Shown: piece after piece, positions 54,281 through 64,000 of the stretch | Numbering within the stretch: position 1 is the first letter of the stretch | Layout: the number at the start of each line of letters is the position of its first letter | Assembly (NCBI GenBank): GCA_963921195.1 | Contig: OY992536.1 | Coordinates: forward strand, 242,580,023 to 242,644,022 | DNA: 64,000 nt | Direction: 5' to 3' | DNA from: Pegoplata infirma | Taxonomy: Eukaryota; Arthropoda; Insecta; Diptera; Anthomyiidae | Translations under genes and position numbers: made by a program | The notes under the pieces: model-generated | Seen by the model: the letters and a program-made list of their open reading frames with translations, nothing else | Told to the model about the DNA's origin: nothing | Database searches by the model: none

Positions 54281-54754
54281 TTTCGTTCTACATTTTCTGC
54301 ATTAAATTTCACTTTCACAATTTTGAAGCTGAAAGTCTTATCCCTCCAAAATAAATTTTTTTGTAGGAAATTGTCCGATTTGGCTAATTTTTTAAAAATT
54401 ATCCATAATTATTGACGAAACTCTATGAAAGAAATTTGGCTAATTTTATAATATTAGCCAAAATTTTTGACGAAATTCTATGAAAGAAATTTTTCGTTCC
54501 ACCCTATCGTACATACATATATTGCAATCAACACTTTCTTAAAGTTAAAATACGAAGAGCTTAAAAAAGTTTGACATTTTTTTTTGTATACGCTGCGTGT
54601 GCATTTGAAATTGCTTCGTATGTAAATAATATACTTATTTAAATAAAAAAAATTATTGCAAATCTTTATTTAAATTTTTTTATTTATATATTAAAAAAAC
54701 GAATTAAGGTCATTTACCTATCAAACGATGTAAAAAAAAATAAAAACTACACAA

Positions 54755-55177
54755 TGTCCAAAACATTTTGAATCCTGGAAAAATTTTACTTAAGAGAGCT
54801 TTCAGAATCAATTCACGTGCCATAGAGCGCTTGCAAACGTGGTATTCTCAGGCATAACTCTTGTGGGCGATGTCACAGATTAGTGGAAGTACTGATAGGG
54901 CTATATGAAGATGTAGTAAAGTTATGTATCATTCAGCGCTAGTCGATGCACTGTTTTGTAGCGCAATAAGAATGCAATTAAATCACGTAGGTTTAACAAA
55001 TTATTCTTCATCATTCACAACGGGTTTAAATGTTTAAAAGCTGGCCAAATCCGTCCAGAAGTTCTCCGATTCTTAATGAATTGAAAAAAGCGTTCGTGGT
55101 CAACTTTTATTTCAGGAAAAACATTTACCGCGAAAGGATTAATATTAATCGCCCTACGTCCCCGTCGACATCCTTAA
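54755..55177 (-). pseudogene. Decayed ORF, possibly a transposase relic
   Basis: This segment is less AT-rich and reads like protein on the minus strand. From about 55175 one frame is open for ~53 codons (Arg-rich start, then INPFAV, then VDHERFFQFI, then RIWPAFKHL). It hits TGA and stays in the same frame for another ~30 codons (LRDLIAFLLRY...) to TAA. A further open stretch, with one stop, reads CDIAHKSYA / EYHVCKRSMARELI down to about 54760. The Arg-rich lead followed by D-x-E-R-F-F-x-F recalls the N-terminal region of PIF/Harbinger nuclease-type proteins, but that is a weak inference. At least two stops make it non-functional. Confidence 0.45.
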
Positions 55178-55593
55178 CCCAAACACTCTAATTTTTTTTT
55201 TTATAGAAAAAGTCAATTTGCAATTTAAAATTTTTTGTACAAATTACAAATTTAGAAAAAAAAAGTTTAGAAAATTTGGCTTCTTGTCCAGGGTCGATTG
55301 TTCATATATTTTTTTTTTTGTTTTTAAAATTTCTGTTTTTATTCTGTTGTTTTTTTTTCTAAAAACAAAAAACATATAAAAATGAAGAAACGAGCTAATC
55401 TGTGATTTATATTTATGCTGTCAGACAATAATTTATCACTTGAAAACATTTAAGCTGCAATCAATCACGTCTAACGAAAATACACCAAATACAAATGTAT
55501 GGAGAACACTTCTACCTCAATTTACACAATAATAAATTATTTATTGTGAAAATCATGTAAATCAAAAATAACATCCAAAATAAGAAATCGTTC

Positions 55594-55864
55594 GTTTACT
55601 ATAATAGTGACATAACACAAAAAAATGGTTTTTAAGATAATGATGCAAATTATTATTTATATCATTCCTGATATTGCGATAAAAAAAAAATCGTATTTAG
55701 TACTTTCAACCTCATTGCTTGAAATGAGAATACACCATTATTACATTTTACATATACATATGTACCGGCAATTTCAATGAAACCCCATTTTTAATTTACA
55801 ACTTTGAAGACTTAATCTGCAAAATCAGGGGTTTTTAGCGATGCCACTATTGCAGTACATAAGC
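55594..55864. mobile_element. Short TIR element, second copy of the 21666-21885 family
   Basis: The left end GTTTACTATAATAGTGACAT, then AACAC, is mirrored by GCGATGCCACTATTGCAGTA, then CATAAGC. The right half shares TCTGCAAAATCAGG and TTTTTTGAG-like words with the other copy. Non-coding. Confidence 0.6.
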
Positions 55865-56276
55865 AAAGTCATCTCAAAATCAAAATCATTGACATTTTAG
55901 GGATAGTTACATTTAAAAATAAAAATACGAATACCAAACGCCAACTCAAAACCAAACAAATAATGTTTTTCTACATAAATATTTCATGTTTGTTTGTTAC
56001 CAAAAATTGAACGTTTGTACTTGAAAATAATACTAAACAATACGAGATTTGTGACAAAAGTACAAAAAAATAAAAAAAAAACAACTGTGCAATTTAGTGC
56101 AATTTTTCAAAGATTGTATAAAGTTTTTTGTTATTGTGTGTTTTGCAAAATAAATATTTCAATGTCAACAAAGGATTATGATTATTAGATACAAATAAGT
56201 TAAATATGTATATCTAAAAAACATTACAAAATAAATTTGTGAAAAAAAATAAAATTTGTTAATACATTATGTAAAA

Positions 56277-56482
56277 AACAAGTAATAAAGTTGAATTTGG
56301 TCTTGACGTATGTATTAATAACCGCCACAATGTCAAAAAGATTTTTTACCAACAATAAATATTTGAAAATTTCTGCGGAAAAAATAAAAATTTCGCCAAT
56401 TTTTTGTTTTTGTTCAAGAATATGTTGAGCTAAAATACCACAATTCAACCGACAAGTTGACCTCACCGCCTCCGAATTTAAT
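56277..56482 (-). repeat. Truncated mini-me-like repeat (type Z)
   Basis: AACAAGTAATAAAGTTGAAT, CCGCCACAATGTCAAAAAGA, TTTTTGTTCAAGAATATGTT and TACCACAATTCAACCGACAA correspond to the left third of 27563-28181. The (GTCY)n half is missing. Confidence 0.6.
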
Positions 56483-57014
56483 TAAATTCAGTACTGGGTT
56501 TTACTTATTAACAAAAAAGAGATTGTGACAATTTTTTTGACATCTGATCATTCCAGTATTCGAGATATGGGGTCCTGAAAATTGGAATAATATCGTATAT
56601 ATTTGACAAAAGTATTCTGACATAAATAAAAATATTTCAAAAAGTAATAATAATAATACCGATTTCAGATAATAGCTTCCGGACAGGCTTTAAAATGGCG
56701 TTCACCAAATTTTTTAAAGAAAGGTCAAATGTCATTGTTTTAACCTTAATATTGGGAGAGCTTTATCTCAAAAAAACTATATTTTTAAAATTTTGAAAAA
56801 AATATATGTTATTAAGGATCACCTATACCACTTAAGTTAAAATTGTCAGGATGGAGACTTCATTCGAACATTCAATAGGTAAGATAAAACGGTGTATTTT
56901 CCCTTAAAAAAAAAAACGTTTTTTGTCTTTGAGATTCTGGTACCACAGTTTACTTTTCTCAATGTTTTTGACGTGCTGAGTCCAAATATGACCTTTGCAC
57001 TGGCTTATCGCTAT
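56483..57014. other. AT-rich interval, no feature recognised
   Basis: No repeat family from this window and no coding signal identified. Confidence 0.4.
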
Positions 57015-57016
57015 TA

Positions 57017-57532
57017 CCCAGCAAAAACTAGGTAATGTGTTGTGAAAAGTAATGACTGCCAATTACCTTACTTATAACATCTACACATTACCCACTGCAT
57101 AACTTTAGTCCAAAAAGCAACTAGTGGCTTATTCTGTAATATGTAAGTACTTATATAAATAATAAGTTATTGAGAATGTTATAAATAAAAACTTATTTTC
57201 AAGTTCACTTGGGATATTAAGTCCAATCAGAAAAAAACAATATTTGTTTCACCTTTTTAGCTTAAAATTTCGGGAAAACGAATAATCTAACGATAAATAG
57301 TTACTTAAAGCTCTGTTTGCAACTATTTATATAATTCCTTATAAATAACTACTTATTTTACTCGTTATAGGTAAGTAGTTATTTATCTCCCTACTCGTAA
57401 GCTTGTAGGCACTAATTATTTTTGTCACACGGCCTTTATAGAATAAGAAGTGTTTCATGCAATGAGTAAGTACATACCAATAATTATTACTAATTTCTAT
57501 ACTCATTACCAGTAATGCAAAAATTTGCTGGG
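57017..57532. mobile_element. CCCAGCAAAA-ended TIR element, TA duplication
   Basis: The ends CCCAGCAAAAACTAGGTAAT and CAGTAATGCAAAAATTTGCTGGG are inverted, with TA on both sides (57015-57016, 57533-57534). Many TAATAAGTTATT/TAAGTAGTTATTTAT words occur inside. A related copy is at 62668-63381. Confidence 0.75.
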
Positions 57533-57598
57533 TAGTTTTCGAGAAACTTGCATTAATATAAATAATAAGTTATTGACGATGCACAGTGCGTGGGCCTA

Positions 57599-58525
57599 CA
57601 CTCAAAAAAAAACTTCTAAAATTACAAGAAAAGTTTGTAACTGTTTTTTGTTTGCTACCTCCTATTTAACAAGTATTCCTTGTTATTTTACAAACTTTTT
57701 ACCAATAATTTTGTAATTTTACAAGCTTTTTACTAAAAAAAATGTACATTTCTTTTGAAGCGATAAAACTTACAAGGAGGTTTCGTGATTTTACTAGATT
57801 TTTTGCTACCTCCTATTTTACGAGAATTCCTAGTAAAAATTACGAACTTTTTTGTAATTTTACAAGATTTTTTAAAATAAAATTGTAAACTTACTACTCT
57901 TTTTTGCGAAATAAAACAAACAAGAAATTCTCGTAAATTTACTAGATTTTTTTTTCACTAAGAAAATTATGTCATTAACTGTTTGTAGGTTATTTTAAAA
58001 ATTAAACAGTAAAGTTATTTTAAAAGAAAAATCATTAATTTTATTGCGGATTTCTTGTTTTCTACTGTTTCTGTAGTTTAAAAAAAATAATTTACTGTCT
58101 TAAAACTGAATTTTCTGTAACATTCAATTTCGGCAGTAAAAAATTTCTTCTATAGTTTTACTGTTTTTCAATACCAAATAAGTAAATATTCACTAGTTTT
58201 TTAATGTTTTGGTTAGTCATTAAATTAACATTTAAAATTGATTGTATTATGTTTTTATTTTAAATGAAGAAACAGTGGAATGGTTTTAAAATAAAATTTC
58301 ATTTGTTTTAAGTGAATATTCACTGGAATTTACCTACATAATTCTTTGAGTGTTGTAAAAAATCTTGGAAACTTGTAAGATTACAAGAATAACTGTAAAA
58401 TTACAAAAAAAAAATTAAAACTTCGACCGAAAATTATTTGTTAAAAACTTGGAAAACTGTCAAATTTTGGTAAAATGGGATTACGAGACTTTTTCTAGTA
58501 ATTTGACAAGGATTTTTTTTGAGTG
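57599..58525. mobile_element. CACTCA-ended TIR element (E4), TA duplication
   Basis: CACTCAAAAAAAAAC and TTTTTTTTGAGTG, with TA at 57597-57598 and 58526-58527. The arms carry CTCCTATTTTACGAGAATTC, AAACTTTTTACCAATAAT and TTACAAG words. A smaller related element appears nested at 57957-58355 (CACTAAGAAAATTATGT and ACATAATTCTTTGAGTG). Confidence 0.8.
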
Positions 58526-58906
58526 TAGTACATTTTGCGGTAGCAACTTAACCGCTAAGTTTTTATACAACTTATGTACAGTTGTGTTCAAAATAATAGG
58601 AGAACAATAAGAGTGCGTATCGAACATTTAAATTCATAAAGGTATATCTTTGAAACGAAAACGAATATTTTTAGTAGATAAAAAGTGCATCGTAGAAAAT
58701 GTGGCAAGCTTTAATTTAAAATTAATCCCATCCAGATTGGGAAAAAAATAAATGAGATACATGGTGCATGCAAAATTAAATTTTTGGAATACTTTTCTTT
58801 AGATTTTTTTAAAAAATACTTACGAGTCGATTAATTTCCAATACACAATTTTGGATTTTTAGCATTAGCCTTATAGTTAATTTTTAGTAATCAAATAATT
58901 TTTCTA

Positions 58907-60599
58907 CACTCAAAAAAAAAAGTTTGTAAATTTACAAGTAAAAGGTCTTGTAATTCTATTTTACTAATATTTTTGTCTTTTTACAAAAATTGTTGTATAT
59001 TTAATAAAACGAAAACTACAGTTTGCTTTGTAATTTTACTATTATATGTTGGTAAATTTATTTTACAAATTTTTTAGGTAAATTTACAAAAAAGTGAATT
59101 ATTTTACAAATTAAAAAAATATTACAAGGTGTTTAGTTTTTTTACACAAGAAAACTGTAATTGTACAACATAATTTTACTTGATGTTATTTAGTCTTTTT
59201 ACCAAAAAAATGTTTTATTACAAACATTTTTTTTTTTAAAGATCGTTTACAAGGTTTTCAGTTTAAAATGTATGTATTGAAAAGTACAAAATTCCAATAT
59301 AATTTTACAAAACTTATTTTATTACTAGAATTAATGTTGTTTTACAAAAAAAAAAAAAATTATTCAGCAATAGGACACGCAAAAATTTTCTAAGTTCAGA
59401 TTTTTTTGCGTTTTGGAGTATAAAATTTAGTTAAAAATAATTTTTTATAAATAATTTTTACACCATTTTTTTGGTAATTGGCGTTAAGTAAAATACCACA
59501 ATTTTTATGTGTTTCTACTATATAATTGTTCTACTTTTTTTTGTATTTTTACCATTTTTTTTGGTGATTTTACCATATTTTTTTGGTATTTTTTTAAAAT
59601 TTGGTACCTAAAATGTCAATAGAAAGCTGCCAATTATGAAAAATCAAATTTTTCTTATTTTAACTGGTACTTAAACATCTAATCTACAATATCCAAAATT
59701 TTTTTTCCGATTTTTTTAAAAATACTTGTGAAAATAATTAAAAGTTAAAAATTTTTTTTTTATTTTTTGACTAATTTTTCCGGAAAATATAAGAAATTTC
59801 TTGTGTAGCCTCCTTCGCAATTCTCATATGTTCTACTTAAGAAAAACGAAATGTCGAAAAAAAATAAAAAAGTGCAGTGTTATACATTAAAAAGTTTGTT
59901 AAAAGTGCTCAAGTGAAAAAAATCGTTTCAGGTTGTTGAAGTGCTACTCCAGTTGCCGAAGAAGGAAAAATAAGATGCACCAATGGAAAAAACCTTTAAA
60001 TTTACAAAACCATTATGTAAATAAACCTATTTTTTTTGTAAATTTACAAAACAAATATGAAAATTTAAAAAAACAAAATTGTATACTTACGAAAAAAGTT
60101 GTAATTTTACAAAAATGAAATAGAAAATACAAAAACAATATTGTAAATTTACAAATTTTATGGTTAAACTACTGTTTTTACGGCAAAAAAATAAGGAAAA
60201 ATGGTACATATACAATAAAAATTGTAAATTTACCACTTTTTATTGTAAATATACAAGTTTTTTGCATAAAAAACAGTAGTTTAACCAAATAATTTGTTAA
60301 TCTACAATCTATTTTTTTTTTCATTTTCTATTTTTCCCTGTAAAATAACAACCTTTTTCTGTAAGTTTACAATTTTGTTTTGTAAATTTACCAAATTTTT
60401 TGCAAATTTACAAAAAAAATGTTCACCTCGAAGATGATATTTTACAAAAAAATTGTAAATTTACATTTTCTTTTGTTAAATCAATTTACAAATTATCCCC
60501 GTAACTTTACGGGGATTCTTGCTGGTACATATTTTACAAAACCTGCCCCGTAAAATCACGGGGATTTTATGTCATTTTACAAACTTTTTTTTTTGAGTG
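58907..60599. mobile_element. CACTCA-ended TIR element (E5), TA duplication
   Basis: TA at 58905-58906 and 60600-60601 flanks CACTCAAAAAAAAAAGTTTG and AAACTTTTTTTTTTGAGTG. The interior is packed with TTGTAAATTTACAA-type palindromic words and two GC-richer CCCCGTAAARTYACGGGG stem-loops near 60490-60560. A middle stretch (59380-59930) lacks these words. No gene. Confidence 0.8.
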
Positions 60600-60766
60600 T
60601 ACCTACTAGGAAAAAAATCCAAGACCTTTCCGCATTGTAAAAAAAACACGTATTTTTGGACATCCAGTTTTTTGTAAAAAAATGTAAATATTAATTTCCC
60701 AATGTGGCTGGAATTAATTTAAATTAAAGTTTAAGCAATTATCAACAACGCACTTTTTATTTGCTA

Positions 60767-61535
60767 CACTCAAAAAAAAAAACTTGTAAAGTTACCAATA
60801 AATCTCGTGATTTTACGAGGCTATTCTCGTAAAATATGACGTAGGTAAAATTCTCGTAAAATTACGAGGATTTCCTCGTAATTTTGAATGCACCAAAAAT
60901 TGGTAAAATAACCAATTGTATTGGTAAAAATATTGTTTTAAAACCGGAAAAATACAAAAAAAAAATGGTAAACTTACAAGAAAAAATGGTAAATATGTTT
61001 AAAAAAATGGTATATTTACAAACCAAAATGGTAAATTTACAAAAAAAAATGTTTGTTAACAACATAAATCCTCGTAATAAAATATTTTTTTGTAAAATAA
61101 CTGTTTTTTTTTTTTGTAAATTAACTACTCCTCCTTCAATTAATCCTCGTAATAAATTTTTCAAAATTTTGTCAACTTTTTTTTAAATATTTTTCAATAA
61201 AAAAAAAAATACAAAAAAAAAAGTTTTTTTGTTAAACAACATAAATCATCGTATAACATAACTTTTGTAAAATAAAGTTTTTTTTTGTAATTCAACTAGA
61301 ATCCTCGTTATAAAAACTTTGTTGTAAAATTACAGTTTTTTTTTGTAAAATAAACTTTCAAAATGGTAGAATGCAATTACGAAAATAAACTTGAAAAATT
61401 ACCAATAAAACTGTAATTCTCGTTTGAGCAAAGTACAAGATTTTTTGTTAAAAAACAAGGAAAATTGTTAAATATTGGTAGAACGGGATTACAAGGCATT
61501 TTACCAGGCGTTTTACCAGTTTATTTTTTTGAGTG
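60767..61535. mobile_element. CACTCA-ended TIR element (E6), TA duplication, empty site visible
   Basis: TA at 60765-60766 and 61536-61537. The insert breaks the right arm of the CAGTTGTGTTCA element. The left arm of that element (58662-58690: AATATTTTTAG-TA-GATAAAAAGTGC) shows the unbroken equivalent. The interior has TACGAGGATT/AATCCTCGTAATAAA motifs and TTACAAAAATGG words. The 100-residue ORFs on both strands are built from these words. Confidence 0.85.
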
Positions 61536-61668
61536 TAAAAATACTCGTTTTATTTTCGAAGATATACCTATCTAAATTTTTACGAGGATACTTATATTTT
61601 TCTCCTATTTTTCTGAACACAGGTGTAAATGTTTAAAAAGAGGATTACTTCTAGATATCAGAAACATG

Positions 61669-62479
61669 CACTTGTAAAACGCCTGTTAAAATGCCTTGTT
61701 ATCTCGTTCTACCAATATTTAACAATTTTCCTTGTTTTTTAACAAAAATTCTTGTACTTTGCTCAAAGAGAACTACAGTTTTATTGGTAATTTTACAAAT
61801 TTATTTTCGTAATTGTTTTCTACCATTTTGAAAGGTTCTTTTACAAAAAAAAACTGTAATTTTACAACAAAGTTTTTATTACGAGGATTCTAGTTGATTT
61901 ACAAAAAAAAAAAAAACTGTTATTTTACAAAAATTATGTTATACGAGGATTTATGTTGTTTAACAAAACAAAACAGTTTTTTTTTGTAAATTTTCTATTT
62001 TTTTTTTTTTTTAATTTTTCAAGTCCCGGACAAAATTTTTTTTTTTATTGAAAGATATTAAAAAAAAAAAGTTGACAAAATTTTGAAAAATTTATTACGA
62101 GGATTCTATTAAAAAAAAACAGTTATTTTGCAAACATGATTTTATTACGAGGATTTATGTTGTTTAACAAAAAAATTTTTTTTTTTTTAAATTTACCATT
62201 TTGGTTTGTAAATTTACCATTTCAGTTTGTAAATTTACCATTTTTTTAAACATATTTACCATTTTTTCTTGTAAATTTTCTATTTTTTTTTTTATTTTTC
62301 CGATTTTAAAACAATATTTTTACCAATAAAATTGGTTATTTTACCTATTTTTGGCGCATTCAAAATTACGAGAAAATCCTTGTAATTTTACGAGAATTTT
62401 ACCTACCTCCTATTTTACGAGGATAGCCTCGTAAAATCACGAGATTTTTTTGGTAACTTTACAAGGTTTTTTTTGAGTG
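61669..62479. mobile_element. CACTCA-ended TIR element (E7), inverted twin of E6
   Basis: The reverse complement of E6: GTAAAACGCCTGTTAAAATG, CCAATATTTAACAATTTTCC and ATTACGAGGATTC blocks appear in the mirrored order, ending TTTTTTTTGAGTG plus TA (62480-62481). The left end is damaged: CACT is joined directly to TGTAAAACG, so the poly(A) part of that terminus is missing. E6 and E7 form a ~1.7-kb inverted repeat with a 133-bp spacer. Confidence 0.82.
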
Positions 62480-62667
62480 TAACTTCATCTAAATGTCCGA
62501 ATATCGCAAAGTGATGTTCACCGAAGTTAGTAAGCTCAACGCCTGCTACAACTGACCCAGCAAAACGCCGGGACACGTACAAATTTTTTTTTTTGGACTG
62601 ATGTAACTTTCTGCGGTAGGCAGAACTCCCGTCGATTTGGGCTGTCGCACAGTGTAAATGAAGAGTA

Positions 62668-63381
62668 TCCCAGCAAAACTTTGGTAATGGGTAGTGATTA
62701 TATAACACATTACCAGGTAATGCATATAACTTATTTGTAGCATTATTTTATGATGTCTTACCAAACATTTGTTTCACAACGTATTATTTTCAAGTGAAAA
62801 ATAATGCATTACTAATAATTTGCTACGTAATGCATGATTATTGGAAAAAATGTATTTCATATTTGTTATTTCTAAACATTAAATCATGGATGACTTATAT
62901 TTGGTTACATTATTTATTATTAGAAAAATTGAAATAATGTATTATTTATAATTGGATGAAATAATGTATTATTTATAAAAAAATGCATAAGTTTAAACTA
63001 GAGATGGGCTCACGACAGGAAATTTCTAACGACACACACTCACGAGCATATTTTATCTACTTACACTCACTTACAATCACGTGAGTAAATTTAATACAAA
63101 ATTACTTTTTCACTACTCGTAACACCTTACATATTATCTTCTGGTATGCTATATTATTTCAATTCTCGTAACCTATAAAATATCATATATTTTACACCTT
63201 ACTCGTATTCTTTGTTATAAATTTATGACTTATTTTATACCTTACTGGTATTCTTTGTGATAATGTGGATGCATTACTTTGAGTCTCATCGCCTGTTAAA
63301 ATCATCAATGCTGCAATGTATAAAATAAGAGATCCTATACCTTATTTTATACCTTATTTGGTAATCTAAGTTTTGCTGGGA
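62668..63381. mobile_element. CCCAGCAAAACTT-ended TIR element, copy 2
   Basis: The ends TCCCAGCAAAACTTTGGTAA and its mirror (TTTGGTAATCTAAGTTTTGCTGGGA region) have TA on both sides (62666-62667, 63382-63383). Internal words include AATAATGTATTATTTATAA and ACCTTACTCGTATTCTTTGT. At about 62999 a TAGAGATGGGCTCACGA fragment of the hAT-like GTGAGTGA family interrupts it. Confidence 0.75.
62999..63110. mobile_element. Fragment of the hAT-like GTGAGTGA MITE family
   Basis: TAGAGATGGGCTCACGACAG, then CACACACTCACGAGC, CACTCACTTACAATCACGTG. Same terminal and internal style as 8044-8506 and 40155-40692. The right end and duplication are not identifiable. Confidence 0.55.
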
Positions 63382-63829
63382 TAAAATGCGGCAACAATTT
63401 TAGAACTTGAATTAATATAAAAGGATTCGACGGAAAGAAGTTCAGGGAGGCGTTGGGAACACCCTTTCAATGACTTTAAAAAAATTATGCTTATTTCCAG
63501 CAAAAATTGGCATTACCAGCATTGGATTTTGTAATCCGAAACAAATGTTAACAAGTAGTTACTTATAAAATAAAACACTAGTTATTTTAACAAGGGCGTG
63601 AGACAAAAATAAGTAGTGGAAAGTATGGAGATAAATAAGTAGTTACTGTCTCGGATTACTAATAAGGAGTAAAAACCCACTACCAATAAGAAGTCAAGTA
63701 ACACTTTGACACAATTGAAGGATCATTTCTTAGGGCCTCAACCAAACCAAGATAGTTTGAAAGTACTTGTGTGTAGTAGTTAAACCCCCAATGTGTTTTG
63801 CTATGTAACGTCTCAAATTTTTTTATAGA

Positions 63830-64000
63830 ACATTTTAACCCTTTAAACGCAAGTTTTAGTAGACTTTTGAGCCATTTCTTAAGAAAATTACTTAAATGAC
63901 TAATAAATACGGCAGATAAAGGGTTAATATATTCTAGAAAAATGTTCCCCATAAAATTCTATTGAAGACATCCAAATACTATTTTAAGTTCAAAAAAACA
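63830..64000. mobile_element. Partial copy of the 4414-5596 long-inverted-repeat element, cut by the window end
   Basis: CCTTTAAACGCAAGTTTTAG, AGGGTTAATATATTCTAGAA and TTCTATTGAAGACATCCAAA match the right half of the other copy (CCTTTAAATGCACGTTTTAT, GAGGGTTAATATGTTTT, TTCACTGAAGACATTTACC). It continues beyond the window. Confidence 0.6.

Larger units (their letters stand above)
58579..61625. mobile_element. CAGTTGTGTTCA-ended long-TIR element hosting E5 and E6
   Basis: The left end CAGTTGTGTTCAAAATAATA is mirrored by the right end (inward CACCTGTGTTCAGAAAAATA). TA is at 58577-58578 and 61626-61627. The inverted arms run at least 170 bp: AGGTATATCTTTGAAA, AAACGAATATTTTT, ATAAAAAGTGC, TTTAATTTAAA and ATTGGGAAA recur inverted at 60690-60764 and 61538-61600. 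Two CACTCA elements have inserted; without them the element is about 580 bp. A Tc1/mariner-type origin is inferred from the TA duplication. Confidence 0.8.

Noticed and set aside
60862..61186. Overlapping 100-codon ORFs on both strands
   Set aside because: Built from repeated TTGTAAATTTACC-type words of the E6 element. Low complexity and mirrored on both strands.

Overview
The window is extremely AT-rich (roughly three quarters A+T by eye). It holds no intact protein-coding gene that I can support. It starts with 214 pentamers of the arthropod telomere repeat (TTAGG)n. The other ~63 kb is a dense, nested mosaic of non-autonomous transposable elements, long palindromes, minisatellites and short decayed coding remnants. 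The organism is most likely an insect. Repeats carrying (GTCY)n tracts next to a 'ggggtc...rccccataaagtatatata' core and GAGGGTATA ends resemble the mini-me/DINE-like repeats of brachyceran flies, so a calyptrate-type fly is my best guess. This rests on recall and is not tested. If it is right, a TTAGG array is unexpected, because flies are generally reported to have lost it.

Layout. 1-1070: TTAGG array, with the G-rich strand running into the contig. 1122-3214: 2.1-kb foldback element (GAGTGGCAC ends, TA duplication). 3217-5640: non-LTR retrotransposon remnant and a long-inverted-repeat element interrupted by a CACTCA-ended element. 6537-6902: MITE with an empty site visible nearby. 7029-7454: tandem duplication. 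8044-8506: hAT-like MITE. 8640-11232: mini-me-like repeat split by a 1.75-kb element with 5-bp duplications and CACAGTG-type ends. 12826-13690, 18512-19600, 24420-25365 and 37040-37400: four copies of a repeat carrying poly(T)/CATCAATA arrays. 14792-18032: CCCGGGTGA-ended element carrying the second 2.1-kb palindrome. 18120-20152 and 32899-33784: CACTGTGC-ended elements. 22937-31395: mini-me-like copies, one split by a tandemly multiplied MITE. 31764-36755: several TIR elements. 38324-40692: two hAT-like elements inserted side by side. 42292-46151: four-layer nest containing a 2.3-kb hAT-like element, which contains a Foldback-like element. 47829-52470: large palindromes plus two tRNA-like Pol III promoter modules. 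52773-54280: duplication and minisatellite. 54755-55177: decayed ORF. 57017-63381: clustered TA-duplication elements, including an inverted pair.

The genes do not work together, because no working genes are visible. What the window does show is a record of repeated insertion. Several insertions are dated relative to each other by target-site duplications and by uninterrupted copies elsewhere in the window. Coordinates of element ends are by eye and may be off by a few bases. Superfamily names rest on duplication length and terminal motif only, since no transposase is present.
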